A stretch of DNA of 64,000 nucleotides from an uncultured Lachnospiraceae bacterium (lineage in GTDB: Bacteria > Bacillota > Clostridia > Lachnospirales > Lachnospiraceae), in NCBI GenBank assembly GCA_900546495.1, contig URDN01000001.1:117065-181064 (forward strand), in the 5' to 3' direction. Under the pieces are notes generated by a model. That model worked only from the letters and a program-made list of their open reading frames with translations, was not told the DNA's origin and ran no database searches. The position numbers and the translations under genes were made by a program. Shown one piece after another: positions 44,972 through 53,850 of the stretch (position 1 is its first letter; every line of letters begins with the position of its first letter).

Positions 44972-45147
44972 TCTCCTTTTTTCTACGTGACATGCTCCCA
45001 CCACTTAAATCGCAGATTTTGAAGTGGGGGCTTCTTGCTCAATGGCTCTACTGAGCCAAGTATCTACAAGCTATCCTCGCGTGCCCCGCGATTCATTTTT
45101 ACCCAGTTATGGGATATTTTTATTGTCTGGATACAGACATTTTCCAT

Positions 45148-46035
45148 TTATCCTGCTAACAGCATACGGCGTGCTTCTTCACGGATATTGATTGCTGCAT
45201 TCAGATCCCGATCCATCTGGTTTCCGCACGAACATATATATACCCGGTCTGAAAGTTTCAGTTCCTTCTTTATACTGCCACATTTACAACATTTTTTGCT
45301 GGAAGGGAAAAAACGATCTACATGTACCAATTTCTTTCCTCTCCATATCAGCTTATATTCCAGCAATTCCCGAAACTTTCCGTAACCGTTATCCATGACA
45401 CTTTTTCCAAAATGCATACACCGGCTCATTGCTTTCATGTCAATATCTTCAGAAAACACAGCCATTCCACGCATTGCATAGTCAATTCCAAGTATCTTTG
45501 TGTCTTCATAATCAAATTCTTCTGCTTGGTTTTCACAGTCAGATTTTTCATATAATAGACTTGCATAATACTTTCCGGATGGTTCCATACTTATTGTTAC
45601 AGATTTCAGGCAATATTTTTCTGGAATATCACGATGTTTTTTCATACGGATCCATTTCAGCTTCGGAAGTTTTATCCGATGGTCTTCTACCTGAATATTT
45701 CCATTGACCACATTTGTCGTATAGCTTTTTCTGCTCCTGTGTTTTGATTTGAATTTTGGGAAGCCAATCTTCGGATCCATGAAAAAATTATTATATGCCT
45801 TTTCCAGATGCATCTGCACATTTGCAAGTGCCAGAGAATCCACTTCTTTCAGAAACGGATACTCCTTTTTATACATTGCCGGTGTATTTCGCAACATTTT
45901 TTTCGATGCTTCATATTCCCGTATCTTATCACCCAGCATTTGATTGTATAAAAAACGGCAGCAGCCAAATGTCTTTGCAAGCAAAACTTCCTGTTCTCTG
46001 TTTGGATATATCCGAAATCGGTAAGCTGTATTCAT
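45148..46035 (-). CDS. tnpB: TnpB-like RNA-guided nuclease with internal deletion
   Basis: At 295 residues it is well short of the usual 370-400. The N-terminal MNTAYRFRIYPNREQEVLLA and the C-terminal zinc ribbon (CCKCGSIKKELKLSDRVYICSCG) with RuvC-III DRDLNAAINI are intact. RuvC-I GIDYAMRGMAVFS runs directly into EDIDMKAMSR, the RuvC-II block. The stretch between them, normally some 70-90 residues, is gone while the frame is kept. Nuclease activity is therefore doubtful even though the Asp-Glu-Asp set remains. Overlaps tnpA by 4 bases. Confidence 0.85.
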   Translation of the reverse strand: MNTAYRFRIYPNREQEVLLAKTFGCCRFLYNQMLGDKIREYEASKKMLRNTPAMYKKEYPFLKEVDSLALANVQMHLEKAYNNFFMDPKIGFPKFKSKHRSRKSYTTNVVNGNIQVEDHRIKLPKLKWIRMKKHRDIPEKYCLKSVTISMEPSGKYYASLLYEKSDCENQAEEFDYEDTKILGIDYAMRGMAVFSEDIDMKAMSRCMHFGKSVMDNGYGKFRELLEYKLIWRGKKLVHVDRFFPSSKKCCKCGSIKKELKLSDRVYICSCGNQMDRDLNAAINIREEARRMLLAG

Positions 46036-46316
46036 CGTTTTTTCTCTCCCTGTGTCTCGATATAATTACGGATAATATCAATCGGTGCACCACCCGCTGT
46101 CAACAGACAGAAACTCTGGCTCAAAAATGCTTCCTTCCAGAATTTTTCCCTGATCTGCGGATATTCCTTTTTTAGCAGACGGCTGCTTGCACTTTTATAC
46201 GCATTGATAAATTTACTGAGTTCTGATTTTGGCTGTGCCCGAAACATAACATGCACATAATCAACATCATGATTCCATTCTTCCAGTGTGATTCCATAAT
46301 CAGGTGCAATTATTAA
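46032..46316 (-). pseudogene. tnpA: Truncated TnpA (Y1 HUH transposase) of IS200/IS605 type
   Basis: The readable part is IAPDYGITLEEWNHDVDY, then VHVMFRAQPKSELSKFINAY, and ends APIDIIRNYIETQGEKKR with the catalytic Tyr region (NYIETQ). The first third, including the usual start, is missing: the frame is closed by a stop just upstream of about 46317. The HUH motif, normally DHVHV, reads DYVHV, so its first His is lost. Inactive by both criteria. Confidence 0.8.
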
Positions 46317-46473
46317 GTTTTAATTCTTTTTGCTTTGATAAAAGTAACAATATATGCAATCTAAATGTCAGCATAGGCAACAATTATTGGATTATTCTCC
46401 ATTTTCTCTGTAGTCTATAAACAAATAAAGAACACGATTTGAATGATCAAATTTATATTTTGAGGAGGTTTTT

Positions 46474-47865
46474 ATGGATTTTACTTATGATGTTGCAAAA
46501 TATGTTGTAAATACAAATTATTCCGATATTCCTAAAGAAGCGATCAAGGCGACCAAACAGGATATTTATGATTCGCTGGCAACTGCGATTGCCGGCTCTT
46601 CTGCACCTGGTATTGCACAGATTCTTGAGCTTTGTAGTGAATGGGGTGGCTCAGAACAGGCTTCTTCTTTCGTTTTTAATAAAAAACTTCCGGCTCACAA
46701 TGCCGCATTTGTAAACGCAGCCATGATTCATGCATATGATTATGATGATACTCACGATGTTGCCATGATGCATTGCGGATGTATTATTGTATCCACTGCT
46801 CTGGCCATCGCAGAAATGCTTGGAACTGTTTCCGGCGAAGAATTTCTGGCAGCCGTAACGATTGGTCTTGATATCCACTGTCGGCTCGGTATTGCAACTA
46901 CCGTTGGTATTGTAACAAGCGGTTATGTTTATACACCATTAATGGGTATCTTCGCAGGCGTATGCACTGCCGGAAAACTCATGAAACTTACAGAAGACAA
47001 ACTGATCAACGCACTCGGTATCGCATATTCTCAGGCTACCGGAACTTATCAGGCCATTACAGATTCCGCATGGACAAAAAAACTGCAGCCTGGTCTGGCA
47101 GCACGCAATGCAATCGTAGCATGCGAATTAGCACAGAAAGGTTTTATCGGCTCTAAAAACAATTTTGAAGGTGTCTTTGGTTTTTATCATGTATATTTGA
47201 ATGACAACTACGATCCGGAAGTGCTCCGCAAAGATCTGGGCACTTACTTTACCGGAAAAGATTTATCCTTTAAACCATGGCCATGTGGCCGTCCAAGCCA
47301 GCCGCCAATCAATGCCGCGATTGAAGCATATGAAAAATTTCACATTGATCCGGCTGATATTGCAGATGTGGAAATTCAGGTAAATGAGCATCTTGTAAAA
47401 TCTTCCTGTCTTCCAGTAGAGACCCGTAATTATCCAAAAACGGTTGTTGACGCACAGTTTTCTATCCCATACGGTGTTGCCTGCGGTCTTGTGAATGGCA
47501 AATATGGCCTGTCAGACTATACCGATGAAAGTCTGAAACGCCCGGATGTCCTTGATATCTGTGCAAAAGTTCGTGGAACGGTCAAACCGGAATATGAAGA
47601 AAAATATCACGCAAAAGTCTGCCCGGTAGATCTCATTATCACCACGAATGATGGAAAAAAATATGAGCATCACATGGATTACACCCTTGGATGCGCAGAA
47701 AAACCAATGACGGAAAAACATTTTGCTGAAAAAATGGAAAGCTGTATTGCTTGTTGTGCAAAGGAAATGCCTGCTGATACAGCCGCTACCTTAAAAGTAT
47801 TAATTGATCACATGGAAACACTTCCATCAACCGACGCTATTATCAGGGCAATGATGGCTCAGTAG
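46474..47865 (+). CDS. MmgE/PrpD family protein
   Basis: The 463-residue protein belongs to the 2-methylcitrate dehydratase/cis-aconitate decarboxylase/iminodisuccinate epimerase superfamily. It begins MDFTYDVAKYVVNTNYSDIP, with NAAMIHAYDYDDTHDVAMMHCG near 75 (the usual family block around DFDD), TAGKLMKLTEDKLINALGIA near 170 and KPWPCGRPSQPP near 268. Ribosome site GAGGAGG. Transcribed alone, opposite to the TRAP operon across the IS remnant. Family members act on tricarboxylic or branched dicarboxylic acids, which fits the TRAP uptake system. A 16-base ATTTGA-ATGA-TCAAAT palindrome sits near 46437-46452. Confidence 0.82.
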   Translation: MDFTYDVAKYVVNTNYSDIPKEAIKATKQDIYDSLATAIAGSSAPGIAQILELCSEWGGSEQASSFVFNKKLPAHNAAFVNAAMIHAYDYDDTHDVAMMHCGCIIVSTALAIAEMLGTVSGEEFLAAVTIGLDIHCRLGIATTVGIVTSGYVYTPLMGIFAGVCTAGKLMKLTEDKLINALGIAYSQATGTYQAITDSAWTKKLQPGLAARNAIVACELAQKGFIGSKNNFEGVFGFYHVYLNDNYDPEVLRKDLGTYFTGKDLSFKPWPCGRPSQPPINAAIEAYEKFHIDPADIADVEIQVNEHLVKSSCLPVETRNYPKTVVDAQFSIPYGVACGLVNGKYGLSDYTDESLKRPDVLDICAKVRGTVKPEYEEKYHAKVCPVDLIITTNDGKKYEHHMDYTLGCAEKPMTEKHFAEKMESCIACCAKEMPADTAATLKVLIDHMETLPSTDAIIRAMMAQ

Positions 47866-47909
47866 CCATCCAGCAAAGCCCCCATGATATAAAACTTTTC
47901 CTTTATAGT

Positions 47910-47942
47910 AAAACCACCGGTCCTAATCCAGCCGGTGGTTTT
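47910..47942. terminator. Bidirectional terminator after the MmgE/PrpD gene
   Basis: AAAACCACCGG (47910-47920) pairs with CCGGTGGTTTT (47932-47942). A- and T-runs serve both the MmgE/PrpD gene and the convergent nitrilase-type gene. Confidence 0.88.
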
Positions 47943-47954
47943 GCATTTCGTTTT

Positions 47955-48794
47955 TTACTTTGCCTGATATATCTTTACTGCCTGACTTGTCACATCATAC
48001 ACATCCGAACGGCGGTTTTCCAGGCTCGGAATGCTATTTCTCGCTTTTGCCACTTCTGCCGTATCTATCTCAGCCATAATACTGCATACCTTATCTTCTG
48101 CCACTTCCACTACTGCTCCATATGGATCAACGATCATGGAATGGCCATATGCTTTCATCGTTGTTTTTTCACCAATCTGGTTTGGCGCGATCATATACAT
48201 TCCATTCTCGATCGCCCGGGCACAAATCAGTGTCTCCCAATGCTTCTTTCCTGTCTCATAGGTAAAGCTGGATGGCATGATCACAAGATCCGCCCCATGC
48301 AATGCCATCAAACGAAACATTTCTCCAAAACGAAGATCATAGCAGATAGCAAATCCGATTCTGCCAAATGGGGTATCCGCCAGGACGATCTCATCTCCGG
48401 CCAGATTTCCCGCAGATTCACGATAACTTTTTCCACCCGCATCGATATCAAACATATGAAGTTTGCTGTATTTACAACAGATTTCTCCCTCCGGACTGAT
48501 CAAAACCAATGTATTTTTCGGCTTTTCCTCTTCTGTTTTTTCTGGAAAACTGCCACTTACCAGCCAGACATGGTGTTTTCTTGCCTGCTCACACAAAAAC
48601 TCTGTCGTCTCTCCCGGTATCGACTCTGCCTGATAACGATATCCTTTTCCCATAAAATTCATGGTTTCAGGAAAGGCAATTAAATCTGCGCCTTCCCTTG
48701 CATTTTTTTCAATCAGTTTTGCTGCCTGCTGTAAATTCTGCCATTTATCATTCTGAGAATCCATCTGGCATACTGCAATTTTCATTTTACTCAT
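47955..48794 (-). CDS. Carbon-nitrogen hydrolase (nitrilase superfamily, Nit1/Nit2-like)
   Basis: 279 residues from the ATG at 48794, 6 bases after GGGGT; the ORF extends further upstream without a site. The catalytic set of the superfamily is visible: Glu in IAFPETMNFMG, Lys in CKYSKLHMFDID and Cys in IGFAICYDLRFGE near 145. The style is that of omega-amidase or deaminated glutathione amidase (metabolite repair). Monocistronic; no clear link to the catabolic region. Confidence 0.87.
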   Translation of the reverse strand: MSKMKIAVCQMDSQNDKWQNLQQAAKLIEKNAREGADLIAFPETMNFMGKGYRYQAESIPGETTEFLCEQARKHHVWLVSGSFPEKTEEEKPKNTLVLISPEGEICCKYSKLHMFDIDAGGKSYRESAGNLAGDEIVLADTPFGRIGFAICYDLRFGEMFRLMALHGADLVIMPSSFTYETGKKHWETLICARAIENGMYMIAPNQIGEKTTMKAYGHSMIVDPYGAVVEVAEDKVCSIMAEIDTAEVAKARNSIPSLENRRSDVYDVTSQAVKIYQAK

Positions 48795-48906
48795 ACTTTT
48801 ACCCCACACAAGCCTTTCAGAAATATTCATATTTGTAAATATCGCAAATTCATATATATGAATTTATTTATGATTCCCTTATATAATTTCTCATAGAGTA
48901 CATTTC

Positions 48907-49449
48907 TTATTTATACAACGCTGTTCCTTTTTTCGGTACATAAAATTGTTCCATATTCATATGCTCGTATTCCAATAATTTCACTTTTTTGTCAATGCCA
49001 CCTGCATAACCGGTCAGGCTTCCATCTATTCCAACTACTCTGTGACAAGGTACAATAATCGAAATCGGATTATGACCGACCGCACCGCCCACTGCCTGCG
49101 CTGACATTCGTGTAAGCCCACGCTGTTTGGCAATATATGCAGCGATTTTCCCATAAGTCATGGTTTTTCCATACGGAATCGAAAGTAAAATCTGCCACAC
49201 TTCCTGCCGAAACTCCGAACCACAAGGGAACAAAACCAGTGGCAGAAAATCAGGCTCTTTTCCCTGAAAATAAATGTCCAGCCAACGATCTGTTTCTTCA
49301 AATACCGGCAACATTTTTTCTTCATGCTCTTTTGATAAAGTCACAGCAAAATATTTCTGGCCGTCAAACCACAAACCAGTCAATGCTTTGCCGTCACTTG
49401 CCATGGTAATACCTCCCAACGGAGATTTATAGTGATGTATGTATTCCAT
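48907..49449 (-). CDS. ogt: Methylated-DNA--protein-cysteine methyltransferase
   Basis: 180 residues from the ATG at 49449 (a site GAGGTAG precedes it; an in-frame start at 49473 is possible). The methyl-accepting Cys lies in SIIVPCHRVVGIDG, preceded by the DNA-binding HTH YGKTMTYGKIAAYIA and the Arg finger RMSAQAVGGAVGHNP. It repairs O6-alkylguanine by suicide transfer. Followed downstream by the nitrilase-type gene, and preceded by an AlkA-type glycosylase, another alkylation repair gene. Confidence 0.93.
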   Translation of the reverse strand: MEYIHHYKSPLGGITMASDGKALTGLWFDGQKYFAVTLSKEHEEKMLPVFEETDRWLDIYFQGKEPDFLPLVLFPCGSEFRQEVWQILLSIPYGKTMTYGKIAAYIAKQRGLTRMSAQAVGGAVGHNPISIIVPCHRVVGIDGSLTGYAGGIDKKVKLLEYEHMNMEQFYVPKKGTALYK

Positions 49450-49527
49450 GTTTCTACCTCGTATCTTTTTCATCTTTCTACTGCAATACAGTTATTTTTT
49501 ATTTTAATGTAATTCCGAATAGCATTT

Positions 49528-50199
49528 TTATTTCACGTTCTTCTTATCTGTCGTCTTACTTTTTACCGTTTTCGGTGCATAATCCTTCATGCCGGGAATG
49601 GCGCCACCTGATACTGCCCACAGATACAGACTTGCCACACTGCAATATGGAGAAAATCGTCTGCGATATTTTTCAAATAGTTTTTTATCAATTTTCCGAT
49701 GGTGATATACCATGCGAAGTCCCCGCAAAATTGCCAGATCACCATAACTGAATACATCTGGTCTCTGCATACAAAACAGTAAAATCATCTCTGCCGTCCA
49801 CACACCAATTCCTTTTAATGACGACAATGCCTCGATTGCCTCCTGATCTGACATCTGCCATACTGCATCCAGATTAAATTCTCCATTTTTTATTTTTTCT
49901 GCAAAATCGGTCAGATATTCCGCTTTCCGAAAAGTCATACCATACGCCTGTAATTTTGGTATTCCAGCCTCCACAATCGTCTCGGCATCAATAACTCCAA
50001 GATCATCCTGCATCCGCTGCCAGATCGTTGTCTGGGCTTTCGTTGATATCTGCTGACCGATGATGTGATGCACTACAGAGGAAAAAAGATCCGTATCTGC
50101 CTGTCGTTCAATCATTCCTATCTTATCTATCACTTCCGCCAGTCTTTTGTCTTTCTTCTTCAAATATTCTATTTCTGTTTCTCCATATTCAAAATACAT
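49528..50199 (-). CDS. DNA-3-methyladenine glycosylase II-like (HhH-GPD)
   Basis: 223 residues from the ATG at 50199 after CGGAG. The helix-hairpin-helix LSSLKGIGVWTAEMILLF near 120 is followed by the catalytic Asp of the GPD loop in FSYGDLAILRGLR. SSVVHHIIGQQISTKAQTTIW near 45 is the typical AlkA-family helix. It removes alkylated purines. Located between the MATE and ogt genes, forming a small alkylation-repair pair with ogt. Confidence 0.9.
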   Translation of the reverse strand: MYFEYGETEIEYLKKKDKRLAEVIDKIGMIERQADTDLFSSVVHHIIGQQISTKAQTTIWQRMQDDLGVIDAETIVEAGIPKLQAYGMTFRKAEYLTDFAEKIKNGEFNLDAVWQMSDQEAIEALSSLKGIGVWTAEMILLFCMQRPDVFSYGDLAILRGLRMVYHHRKIDKKLFEKYRRRFSPYCSVASLYLWAVSGGAIPGMKDYAPKTVKSKTTDKKNVK

Positions 50200-50251
50200 G
50201 CTTCTTTCTCCGTTCTGCATTTTTCTAACAACCATTTATGACTTCCTCTTG

Positions 50252-51583
50252 TTAAATAACTTTAAATTTTGTCCATTTCTGTGAACGCAGCCGTCGCCAA
50301 AACAGAAATCCACGTATGCCAAGATCCATACTCATACCAAGAGCTACACCTATCACTCCCATATGCAGCCAGATACCAAACAGTGCAGAGAAAAACAGAC
50401 GGATTACAATCGTCAATGTAACCGAAGTAACCATCGTATATCTGACATCTCCGGCTGCACGCAGACCGCTTCCCAGTGGTCCCGCATAAGTGAAAAAGAG
50501 ACCATTAAATATATTATTCGTCAGCACCAGCCATATGATCAATGTCTTTGTCTCTGCTGAAACCGCAGTAAAACTGACAATCAGCGGTGTGATGGCAAAT
50601 ACAAACGCATTCCATAACAACGATGAAATCAAGGTGATTTTATTTAACTTCTTAAAGTAAAAATTTGCCGCATCAATATCATTCGCTCCCATACACTGAC
50701 CGATCACTGTTGTATACACCGGCGACATACTGAGCGCCACAATGGAAGCCAGCGACCAGATATTTTGTGCCATCCCATTTGCTGCAATCTGATAGGTACC
50801 AAATAACGCAACCATACTGGATAATGCTACTTTTACCATCTGATGAATTCCATTTTCCACACTGTTTGGAATTGCAATCTTCATAATTCTTCTCAGTAAT
50901 TCCCGATTCCATGTAAAAATTTCTTTTACATGATAAGATACAGCATTCTGCTTTCTGCAGCAAAAATCAGTGATCAGCACTGCAGATACGATCCTTGATA
51001 GCAGCGACGGATATGCAACACCGGCTGCTCCAAGATGTAATACAAGTACCCCTACACAGTTTCCGATGACATTCAGCACATTCACTGCAACAGACACATA
51101 CATTGTTACGTTTGTTTTCCCGATACTTCTGCAAATAGCTGCTCCGGAATCATAAACAGCCAACGCCGGTAATGACCATGTTGTGATCATAAGATAGGTT
51201 TTGCATGCAGACATTACATCCGGTTCAATTTTTCCAAACAGCAAACGTAAAATCTGTTCACTGAACAACAAGATCAATATCGTTAAAATTACAGAGATAA
51301 CGGCAGAAATCATCAGAAGCTGGCTGGCTGATGCATCTGCTTTTTCCTTATTTTTGCTTCCTATATACTGACTGATGATCACCGCGCCACCGGCAGATAA
51401 TGCCGTAAACAGCACGATCAATATCGTATTAAATGATGTCACCAGTGCGACGCCCGATACATCCGCTTCACTGGAATAACTGACCACAAAGGTGTCTGCC
51501 ATCCCTACAAAAATCTGAAAAAACTGCTCGACGATCAACGGCAGTATCAATTTCCGCAAATCTTTATTGGTAAACATATTCAT
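50252..51583 (-). CDS. MATE-family efflux transporter 2
   Basis: The 443-residue, twelve-helix protein starts FTNKDLRKLILPLIVEQFFQ and has the MATE blocks VGMADTFVVSYSSEADVSGV near 30, ALSAGGAVIISQYIGSKNKE near 65 and AICRSIGKTNVTMY. It is less similar to the MATE at 12426. A 17-base gap to the glycosylase gene suggests co-transcription. Generic cation-coupled export of drugs or metabolites. Confidence 0.88.
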   Translation of the reverse strand: MNMFTNKDLRKLILPLIVEQFFQIFVGMADTFVVSYSSEADVSGVALVTSFNTILIVLFTALSAGGAVIISQYIGSKNKEKADASASQLLMISAVISVILTILILLFSEQILRLLFGKIEPDVMSACKTYLMITTWSLPALAVYDSGAAICRSIGKTNVTMYVSVAVNVLNVIGNCVGVLVLHLGAAGVAYPSLLSRIVSAVLITDFCCRKQNAVSYHVKEIFTWNRELLRRIMKIAIPNSVENGIHQMVKVALSSMVALFGTYQIAANGMAQNIWSLASIVALSMSPVYTTVIGQCMGANDIDAANFYFKKLNKITLISSLLWNAFVFAITPLIVSFTAVSAETKTLIIWLVLTNNIFNGLFFTYAGPLGSGLRAAGDVRYTMVTSVTLTIVIRLFFSALFGIWLHMGVIGVALGMSMDLGIRGFLFWRRLRSQKWTKFKVI

Positions 51584-51725
51584 AAGTTGTGCCTCATACT
51601 TTCTGTCTGTAACCTGTACTTCCTTTTAAAATTATTCTATAACGCGAAAAAAAATTGTCAAGCAGCCACTTACGATATATAATCATATCTGATATCCATT
51701 CAAATTTTAAAAGGAGAAACATTTT

Positions 51726-52217
51726 ATGAATATAAAAATCAGGTCATATCAGGCACAGGATGCTGCCAAAGCTGCTGAAGTATGGAATCAGGTTGTAGAA
51801 GACGGTCTCGCTTTCCCTCAGGAAGAAACTCTGACCGCCGAAACCGGAGATCAATTTTTTAAAGAGCAGACTTACACCGGCATTGCCGTAAATACCGAAA
51901 ATAATGAAATCGTTGGACTCTATATCCTGCATCCAAATAACGTTGGGCGCTGCGGACATATCTGCAACGCAAGTTATACCGTTCGCCGCGATATCCGCGG
52001 ACAGCATATCGGTGAAAAGCTTGTCCTTGACTGCCTCGCTATGGCAAAAGAAAAAGGCTTCCGCATTATGCAGTTTAATGCGGTCGTTGCTTCCAATACC
52101 CATGCTCTCCATTTATATGAGCGCATCGGTTTTACAAAACTCGGTGTCATTCCGGGTGGTTTCCGTATGCCGGACGGACATTATGAGGATATTATTCCTC
52201 ATTACTATGTGTTGTAG
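51726..52217 (+). CDS. GNAT-family N-acetyltransferase
   Basis: The 163-residue GNAT begins MNIKIRSYQAQDAAKAAEVW. The acetyl-CoA loop VRRDIRGQHIGEKLVLDCLA (R-G-x-x-I-G) lies near 85, then FNAVVASNTHALHLYERIGF, which is the standard motif B. A strong AAAGGAG precedes the start. The acceptor is unknown. The next gene begins 6 bases after its stop, so the two are probably co-transcribed. Confidence 0.9.
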   Translation: MNIKIRSYQAQDAAKAAEVWNQVVEDGLAFPQEETLTAETGDQFFKEQTYTGIAVNTENNEIVGLYILHPNNVGRCGHICNASYTVRRDIRGQHIGEKLVLDCLAMAKEKGFRIMQFNAVVASNTHALHLYERIGFTKLGVIPGGFRMPDGHYEDIIPHYYVL

Positions 52218-52223
52218 TGTATT

Positions 52224-53108
52224 ATGATTCGAATTTTAGATTATCAGATTACGAAGGAGACAGACAGCATCCTTTTATTTTTAAAGGAACATGGTTACTC
52301 TTCCAACTTAATCGTACATTTAAAAAAAACACCGGAAAGTATTTTGAGAAACGGCATCTGGAGTTATGTAAACGAACCGCTCCATGTCGGAGACACCCTT
52401 CATATCCGCATAGAAGAAAACGAAGGCTCAGACAATATTGTGCCAAATGAAATTCCACTCTCCATTTTGTATGAAGATAAGGACATTCTGGTCATTGACA
52501 AACCGGCAAATATGCCGATTCATCCTTCCATCAACCATTATGAGCAGACGCTGGCAAATGGCGTGCTGTGGTATTATACCGCCCAACAGATTCCATATAC
52601 CTTCCGCTGTATCACACGACTGGATCGGGATACCACCGGTGTCACGCTTCTGGCCAAACACATGCTTTCTGCTTCTGTCCTGTCCAAAGCGATGCAGCAA
52701 AAACAGATTCAGAAAGAATATCTGGCACTTTGTGACGGTGTTACGCCAGAAGAAGGAACGATCGATGCACCAATCTGCCGTACCGCAGATTCTGTCATTG
52801 AACGGTGCGTAGATTTCGAAAATGGTGATTCTGCCGTGACACGTTTTGTCCGGGAATGGACCAACGGACAGATTTCTCTGGTTCGTCTCAAACCTGAAAC
52901 CGGACGTACCCATCAGATCCGGGTGCACATGAAACATATCGGGCATCCACTTCTCGGAGACTTTTTATATCATCCGGGAAATTACTCCATGAACCGCCAG
53001 GCATTGCACTGTGCATCCCTGACTTTTACACACCCGATCACAGGAGAAAAATTAACCATAAATGCAAAACTGCCAGACGATATGCAACAACTTTTATCTC
53101 AGTCATAA
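52224..53108 (+). CDS. RluA-family pseudouridine synthase
   Basis: The 294-residue protein has an S4-like N-terminal region (to about 75) and the RluA catalytic domain with ITRLDRDTTGVTLLAKH near 135 (Asp nucleophile), VIDKPANMPIHPS near 92 and RLKPETGRTHQIRVHMKHIG near 225. It modifies uridine in rRNA or another RNA. Six bases after the GNAT gene. Confidence 0.92.
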   Translation: MIRILDYQITKETDSILLFLKEHGYSSNLIVHLKKTPESILRNGIWSYVNEPLHVGDTLHIRIEENEGSDNIVPNEIPLSILYEDKDILVIDKPANMPIHPSINHYEQTLANGVLWYYTAQQIPYTFRCITRLDRDTTGVTLLAKHMLSASVLSKAMQQKQIQKEYLALCDGVTPEEGTIDAPICRTADSVIERCVDFENGDSAVTRFVREWTNGQISLVRLKPETGRTHQIRVHMKHIGHPLLGDFLYHPGNYSMNRQALHCASLTFTHPITGEKLTINAKLPDDMQQLLSQS

Positions 53109-53124
53109 AACTTCGACTGAGATA
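53095..53124. terminator. Weak hairpin between the rluA-like gene and DUF5662 gene
   Basis: TATCTCAGTC (53095-53104) pairs with GACTGAGATA (53115-53124) across the stop codon of the pseudouridine synthase gene. No clear U-run, so termination is uncertain. Confidence 0.4.
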
Positions 53125-53155
53125 AAACCTACACATACCTTCCGGCAATTAGTAT

Positions 53156-53692
53156 TTACTTCTTATTATGCAATACTTCTCTGCGGATATAATCAAAGGT
53201 CACATCCTCTCCTTCATCTGCCAGCATATACAACAATTTTTCCAGTAGTTCCCGTACTTCCGGATGCATAATATGACGATCTTTGCCATGTAGGTAATAT
53301 TCCAGCGCACTGCGATCCGTATATTTTTCTTTCTGATAATTTTTCGAAGCAGACATACGATCGATAAACATTTCCACCACATATTTGTCCGGCATACGCA
53401 TACCTACTATTGCCGGTTCTGACGGCATTCCGTAATCAATCCAATATTCCATATGGTGCTTGTTGCGCCCTTTGTGATGCAGCCACGCAGAAGAATACCC
53501 CTTAGCCTTTCTCTCCGCATTATTCGGACTGACATCTCCCTGATAATATTTACAGCCAACCAAAAACTCCGACGGCATATATTTTGACAGATCATGCAGT
53601 AATCCCTGCTTGTACAGACCTACCCGAAAACAGCCTTTCATGACCAGCATTTTATGATGATTGATTGTCTTTAAATGTTTCCAGAATTTCAA
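53156..53692 (-). CDS. DUF5662 family protein
   Basis: A 178-residue protein of unknown function. Typical features are MKFWKHLKTINHHKMLVMKG, QGLLHDLSKYMPSEF and SSAWLHHKGRNKHHMEYW, a His-rich set (HD and HHKGRNKHH) that recalls metal-dependent phosphohydrolase or catalase-like folds. Widespread in Lachnospiraceae as a single gene. I cannot suggest a substrate. Confidence 0.82.
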   Translation of the reverse strand: MKFWKHLKTINHHKMLVMKGCFRVGLYKQGLLHDLSKYMPSEFLVGCKYYQGDVSPNNAERKAKGYSSAWLHHKGRNKHHMEYWIDYGMPSEPAIVGMRMPDKYVVEMFIDRMSASKNYQKEKYTDRSALEYYLHGKDRHIMHPEVRELLEKLLYMLADEGEDVTFDYIRREVLHNKK

Positions 53693-53743
53693 AAAATATG
53701 CCTCCCGTTTTAATTTCCAAATCGAAGGATTGTAAAGCGGACA

Positions 53744-53802
53744 TAAGCATCCCCCTTACCCACCGCTTAGTGCTCTGCGCACTTGAAGCAGGGGAATGCT
53801 TA
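53744..53802. repeat. Stand-alone structured palindromic element
   Basis: An outer stem TAAGCATCCCC/GGGGAATGCTTA (one bulge) encloses an inner stem GCTT..AGTGC/GCACT..AAGC with a GCAGA loop (minus orientation). The nested, bulged shape and GTGGGTAAGGGGG flank look like an orphan IS200/IS605-type end (palindrome-associated element). It lies between DUF5662 and traX-like genes. Confidence 0.55.
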
Positions 53803-53850
53803 TTTTGCGCTCAAATACATCCTTCCTCCATAGCCATACAAATATCATAC

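Larger units (their letters stand above)
44990..46316 (-). mobile_element. Degenerate IS200/IS605-family element
   Basis: The right end shows the typical subterminal hairpin CCCACCACTT/AAGTGGGGG (44997-45030) and an inner GGCTC-AGTA-GAGCC stem (about 45043-45056). Upstream of it are tnpB and the 3' part of tnpA, in the usual order. tnpA lacks its N-terminal third, tnpB has an internal deletion, and no left-end hairpin is evident. The element therefore cannot move by itself. The 45031-45147 stretch after tnpB corresponds to the omegaRNA-encoding end in active elements. It separates the TRAP operon from the MmgE/PrpD gene. Confidence 0.8.
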
